From Gymnothorax reevesii (Eukaryota; Chordata; Actinopteri; Anguilliformes; Muraenidae): a stretch of DNA of 64,000 nucleotides. The notes under the pieces are model-generated. The model saw only the letters and a program-made list of their open reading frames with translations, did not search any database and was not told the origin of the DNA. Position 1 is the stretch's first letter. Each line of letters begins with the position of its first letter. Where the stretch lies: contig CM056582.1 of NCBI GenBank assembly GCA_029721435.1, forward strand, positions 43,792,611-43,856,610, read 5' to 3'. Below, in pieces: positions 60,272 through 64,000 of this stretch. The position numbers and the translations under genes were made by a program.

Positions 60272-60668
60272 ATTTGAGTGCCTTGGCTTGACGTTGCGAG
60301 GAAATGAGGTCTGTTTTTACTTACTTGTGCAAAAACAAGATGACTGGAGTCCTTTCGTTTGCTTGCCCTGTGAACAAAAAAAGTCAGCTGGACGAAAGAG
60401 GCGAATGTACTGTGGGCTGCACGAACAGAATGATGTAGTGTTGGGCAAGAATGGTTCTCATGGCAGTGCTGCATCTTGCAAGCCACTTTTAGCCTGGAGA
60501 AATATCAGTGCTCGATGGTTAGCTTGTGAAAAAAGTGCTTGTTTGATCACCAGGCCACGTGTAATAGTGTTGAAAGAACAGAGCTTAGGTTTCCCAATGT
60601 CATTCTCAGCGAAAATGAGTCAGCTTTTGATCTTTGTTTTGACAGTAACTGAGGGAAAAAACCTCCAA

Positions 60669-60740
60669 CTCCCCGTCGGGGAATCGATCCCCGGTCTCCC
60701 GCGTGACAGGCGGGGATACTCACCACTATACTAACGAGGA
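60669..60740 (-). tRNA. tRNA-Asp-GTC: tRNA-Asp (GTC), u22
   Basis: T53 to A changes the first T-loop base (normally T54 in standard numbering), weakening the B box; otherwise consensus with T6 terminator. Confidence 0.93.
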
Positions 60741-61186
60741 CAAAATAGCCATGCAAAGCCTGATATTGTATGTGCTGTAGCATGCCATTCAAAATGTCTG
60801 CAATGACCTTTTGCAGGCCTTGTAAAACAATGGCGATTAAACCTTATGTTAATTTCAGCAATGGCTCCGGAGCTGTCCTTGCTTTCACTATTCCTGGCAC
60901 AAACAGAACTAATCATGCATAGTGTTAGAGGACTTAGACTTCAAATTAGAACTGAAACATTGCTTGCTGTTCATCATTGCTGTCAATGCCAGGGGTCCTG
61001 GCGGGCTTCAGTGCTTGAGCAGTAGGGGTCAGAAGTTATACAAGTAAGAGTTATCCTCTGATATAAAGGCAGCGAAGGGTCTCTTCTGCTCAGAAACCTG
61101 CACTGTATTTTGAAATTGGTTTTGCTTCCTGGTCTGCCTGGGCAGTAAAAGCAGGAGCATGCCTTTGAGGGCACAGGGGGCAAGTC

Positions 61187-61259
61187 TGGAGAATGCGGGT
61201 GTCGATCCCGCTACCTCTCGCATGCTAAGCGAGCGCTCTACTATTTCAGCTAATTCCCC
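61187..61259 (-). tRNA. tRNA-Ala-AGC: tRNA-Ala (AGC), D type, u23 distal
   Basis: D-type with G60 to A; T4 terminator. Confidence 0.88.
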
Positions 61260-61848
61260 ACCTTTGTTTATGAGAAAATTTACAGATGAATTTCCTCAAT
61301 TTTGAGTGAAGATTCTTTAACCTTTCACTTTTGTATTTGGACAGGGTTTCTCCATCATCTTTACCGTCAAAGCAAGGACAGATGCTTGATATGACAGCCA
61401 ACCAGAAGGAGAATACACACAATGTTTGAGTTGTAACACGCTTGCGCCAACATTACATTGCAAGTGTCTGCATTCATCATTCGAGGGCAAGATTAAACAA
61501 TGCCATCAGAAACTTCAGCTCAAATTCAGCATTATGAACGAATTTATCACTATTCCTTGCACAAACAGAACTAATCATGCATAGTGTTAGAGGACTTAGA
61601 CTTCAAATTAGAACTGAAACATTGCTTGCTGTTCATCATTGCTGTCAATGCCAGGGGTCCTGGCGGGCTTCAGTGCTTGAGCAGTAGGGGTCAGAAGTTA
61701 TACAAGTAAGAGCTATCCTCTGATATAAAGGCAGCGAAGGGTCTCTTCTGCTCAGAAACCTGCACTGTAATTTGAAATTGGTTTTGCTTCCTGGTCTGCC
61801 TGGGCAGTAAAAGCAGGAGCATGCCTTTGAGGGCACAGGGGGCAACTC

Positions 61849-61921
61849 TGGAGAATGCGGGCGTCGATCCCGCTACCTCTCACATGCTAAGCGAGCGCTC
61901 TACCATTTGAGCTAATTCCCC
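61849..61921 (-). tRNA. tRNA-Ala-AGC: tRNA-Ala (AGC), P type, u23 proximal
   Basis: Canonical P-type with T4 terminator. Confidence 0.97.
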
Positions 61922-62724
61922 ACATTTGCTTATGAGAAAATTTACAGATGAATTTCCTCAATTTTGAGTGAAGATTCTTCTCAATCTCTCAGTCCTTGCC
62001 CAATTTTTAACCTTTCACTTTTGTATTTGGACAGGGTTTCTCCATCATCTTTACCATCAAAGCATGGACAGATGCTTGATATGACAGCCAACCAGAAGGA
62101 GAATACACAAAATGTTTGAGTTGTAACACGCTTGCGCCAACATTACATTGCAAGTGCCTGCATTCATCATTCGAGGGCAAGATTAAACAATGCCATCAGA
62201 AACTTCAGCTCAAATTCAGCATTGTGAACGATTTTATCTCAGACGATGCAAGCGTGTGACGAATGACTCAAGGTCTTGGATGCCAAATGGAAATAAATTC
62301 AACTTGCGAGCAAACGTTGGGACAATTAACGAGGGAGAGCAAAACATTACTAAGCTATAGGAATAATTAAAGAAGTGGAAAGCATCATGGAAATGGACAA
62401 GACCATGGTACTGCGTTATGTGGGATGGAAATAAATCAAGGCTCCATCTTGACCATGAAATGTTGCCAAATGCTGTTAGGGCACTGTTCGAGCATTTCAT
62501 GCGGCAGCAGTGGTAGCTCACTTACTTGGTATGAGCCATACGATAAATGAATGTCAGGGGCCACTCTTGATGGTTTGCTGGAGGATGAATGATTTACCAT
62601 TTGCAGGTGAGGAAACTGCTCAAAATAGCCTGAAATTTTCTCAGAGATGACAGTTTCTGGAGGAAACGCCGTCTTCGCACGGATTTTTACAGTTTGGTGG
62701 TATCAGAATTTTGTCTGCAGAATT

Positions 62725-62797
62725 GCCAAAATAGCTCAGTTGGGAGAGCGTAAGACTGAAGATCTAAAGGTCCCTGGTTCAATCCCGGGTTTCGGCA
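62725..62797 (+). tRNA. tRNA-Phe-GAA: tRNA-Phe (GAA), u23
   Basis: G4 to A, T28 to A and G57 to A, but A38 is consensus: an intermediate between the main version and the u9 class. Confidence 0.93.
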
Positions 62798-63194
62798 ATT
62801 TGAATGCCTTGCCTTGGCGTTGCGAGGAAATGAGGTCTGTTTTTACTTACTTGTGCAAAAACAAGATGACTGGAGTCCTTTCGTTTGCTTGCCCTGTGAA
62901 CAAAAAAAGTCAGCTGGACAAAAGAGGCGAATGTACTGTGGGCTGCACGAACAGAATGATGTAGTGTTGGGCAAGAATGGTTCTCATGGCAGTGCTGCAT
63001 CTTGCAAGCCACTTTTAGCCTGGAGAAATATCAGTGCTCGATGGTTAACTTGTGAAAAAAGTGCTTGTTTGATCACCAGGCCACGTGTAATAGTGTTGAA
63101 AGAACAGAGCTTAGGTTTCCCAATGTCATTCTCAGCGAAAATGAGTCAGCTTTTGATCTTTGTTTTGACAGTAACTGAGGGAAAAAACCTCGAA

Positions 63195-63266
63195 CTCCCC
63201 GTCGGGGAATCGAACCCCGGTCTCCCGCGTGACAGGCGGGGATACTCACCACTATACTAACGAGGA
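63195..63266 (-). tRNA. tRNA-Asp-GTC: tRNA-Asp (GTC), u23
   Basis: Exact consensus with T6 terminator. Confidence 0.97.
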
Positions 63267-63712
63267 CAAAATAGCCATGCAAAGCCTGATATTGTATGTG
63301 CTGTAGCATGCCATTCAAAATGTCTGCAATGACCTTTTGCAGGCCTTGTAAAACAATGGCGATTAAACCTTATGTTAATTTCAGCAATGGCTCCGGAGCT
63401 GTCCTTGCTTTCACTATTCCTGGCACAAACAGAACTAATCATGCATAGTGTTAGAGGACTTAGACTTCAAATTAGAACTGAAACATTGCTTGCTGTTCAT
63501 CATTGCTGTCAATGCCAGGGGTCCTGGCGGGCTTCAGTGCTTGAGCAGTAGGGGTCAGAAGTTATACAAGTAAGAGTTATCCTCTGATATAAAGGCAGCG
63601 AAGGGTCTCTTCTGCTCAGAAACCTGCACAGTATTTTGAAATTGTTTTTGCTTCCTGGTCTGCCTGGGCAGTAAAGGCAGGAGCATGCCTTTGAGGGCAC
63701 AGGGGGCAAGTC

Positions 63713-63785
63713 TGGAGAATGCGGGCGTCGATCCCGCTACCTCTCGCATGCTAAGCGAGCGCTCTACTATTTCAGCTAATTCCCC
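63713..63785 (-). tRNA. tRNA-Ala-AGC: tRNA-Ala (AGC), D type, u24 distal
   Basis: Standard D-type, T3 only at the terminator site. The CT-rich deletion that follows marks it as the first Ala of a long unit cut by the window end. Confidence 0.9.
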
Positions 63786-64000
63786 ACCTTTGTTTCTGAG
63801 AAAATTTACAGATGAATTTCCTCAATTTTGAGTGAAGATTCTTTAACCTTTCACTTTTGTATTTGGACAGGGTTTCTCCATCATCTTTACCGTCAAAGCA
63901 AGGACAGATGCTTGATATGACAGCCAACCAGAAGGAGAATACACACAATGTTTGAGTTGTAACACGCTTGCGCCAACATTACATTGCAAGTGTCTGCATT

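Larger units (their letters stand above)
60212..64000. repeat. Tandem array of tRNA Phe-Asp-Ala units, right arm
   Basis: The same unit resumes at nt 14 of the split tRNA-Phe. It contains one complete Asp-Ala-Ala-Phe set (u23, a long unit) and then Asp plus the first Ala of another long unit, cut by the window edge. Sequence and spacing match the left arm, showing that the intervening DNA was inserted into a pre-existing array. Confidence 0.97.

Noticed and set aside
1..64000. CRISPR array or prokaryotic origin
   Set aside because: The repeats are kilobase units with eukaryotic tRNAs lacking CCA, plus spliced genes; nothing resembles short repeats with unique spacers.

Overview
The window is nuclear DNA of a vertebrate, most likely a ray-finned (teleost) fish. 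Reasons: dense tRNA genes with eukaryotic internal promoters and no 3' CCA; a spliced, multi-exon DNA-transposon gene with AG/GT introns; a Tc1/mariner copy of a kind common in teleost genomes; CA/TG microsatellites. The species cannot be told from the sequence, and I see no ordinary single-copy host gene.

Layout: (1) 1-49,619 is a head-to-tail array of a tRNA unit, tRNA-Phe(GAA) on the + strand, then tRNA-Asp(GTC) and one or two tRNA-Ala(AGC) on the - strand. Units are 1,864 bp (one Ala) or 2,526 bp (two Ala; a 662-bp segment holding Ala is duplicated). (2) 49,619-60,211 is a roughly 10.6-kb insertion that splits one tRNA-Phe gene in its D arm. (3) 60,212-64,000 continues the array. Both window edges cut through the array. 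In total I count 22 whole and one split tRNA-Phe, 23 tRNA-Asp and 39 tRNA-Ala.

The insertion carries an apparently intact gene of 11 coding exons (50,595-57,289, 1,417 codons). I interpret it as a large DDE-type transposase: a zinc-ribbon-like region, candidate catalytic D/D/E residues with a D-x2-H motif, a Pro-rich repeat and a C-terminal CxxC...H...C motif. Its 5' end has 32-bp subterminal repeats. The flanks share a 6-bp direct repeat, TCGCGG. A DDE element inside a multicopy tRNA gene with a 6-bp duplication fits the Dada superfamily of fish transposons that target small-RNA genes, but the family call rests on context, not alignment. A 573-bp deleted Tc1-like element sits in its last intron, and a decayed full-length Tc1-like element lies 3' of the gene; a retroposon-like tail and low-complexity DNA fill the rest.

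The array behaves as a concertedly evolving family. Blocks of one or more units recur at fixed offsets (5,052; 9,442; 11,968; 18,884; 23,274; 48,414 bp), and some crossovers map within tRNA genes. Despite homogenised spacers, many tRNA copies carry private or shared damage: an Asp anticodon change with a lost terminator, B-box changes, Ala copies lacking D-loop G18, and Ala copies without a nearby T4 terminator. Only part of the roughly 85 genes may therefore make functional tRNA. In tRNA entries, nt numbers count from the 5' end of the gene itself on its own strand. Unit numbers (u1, u2...) run left to right.
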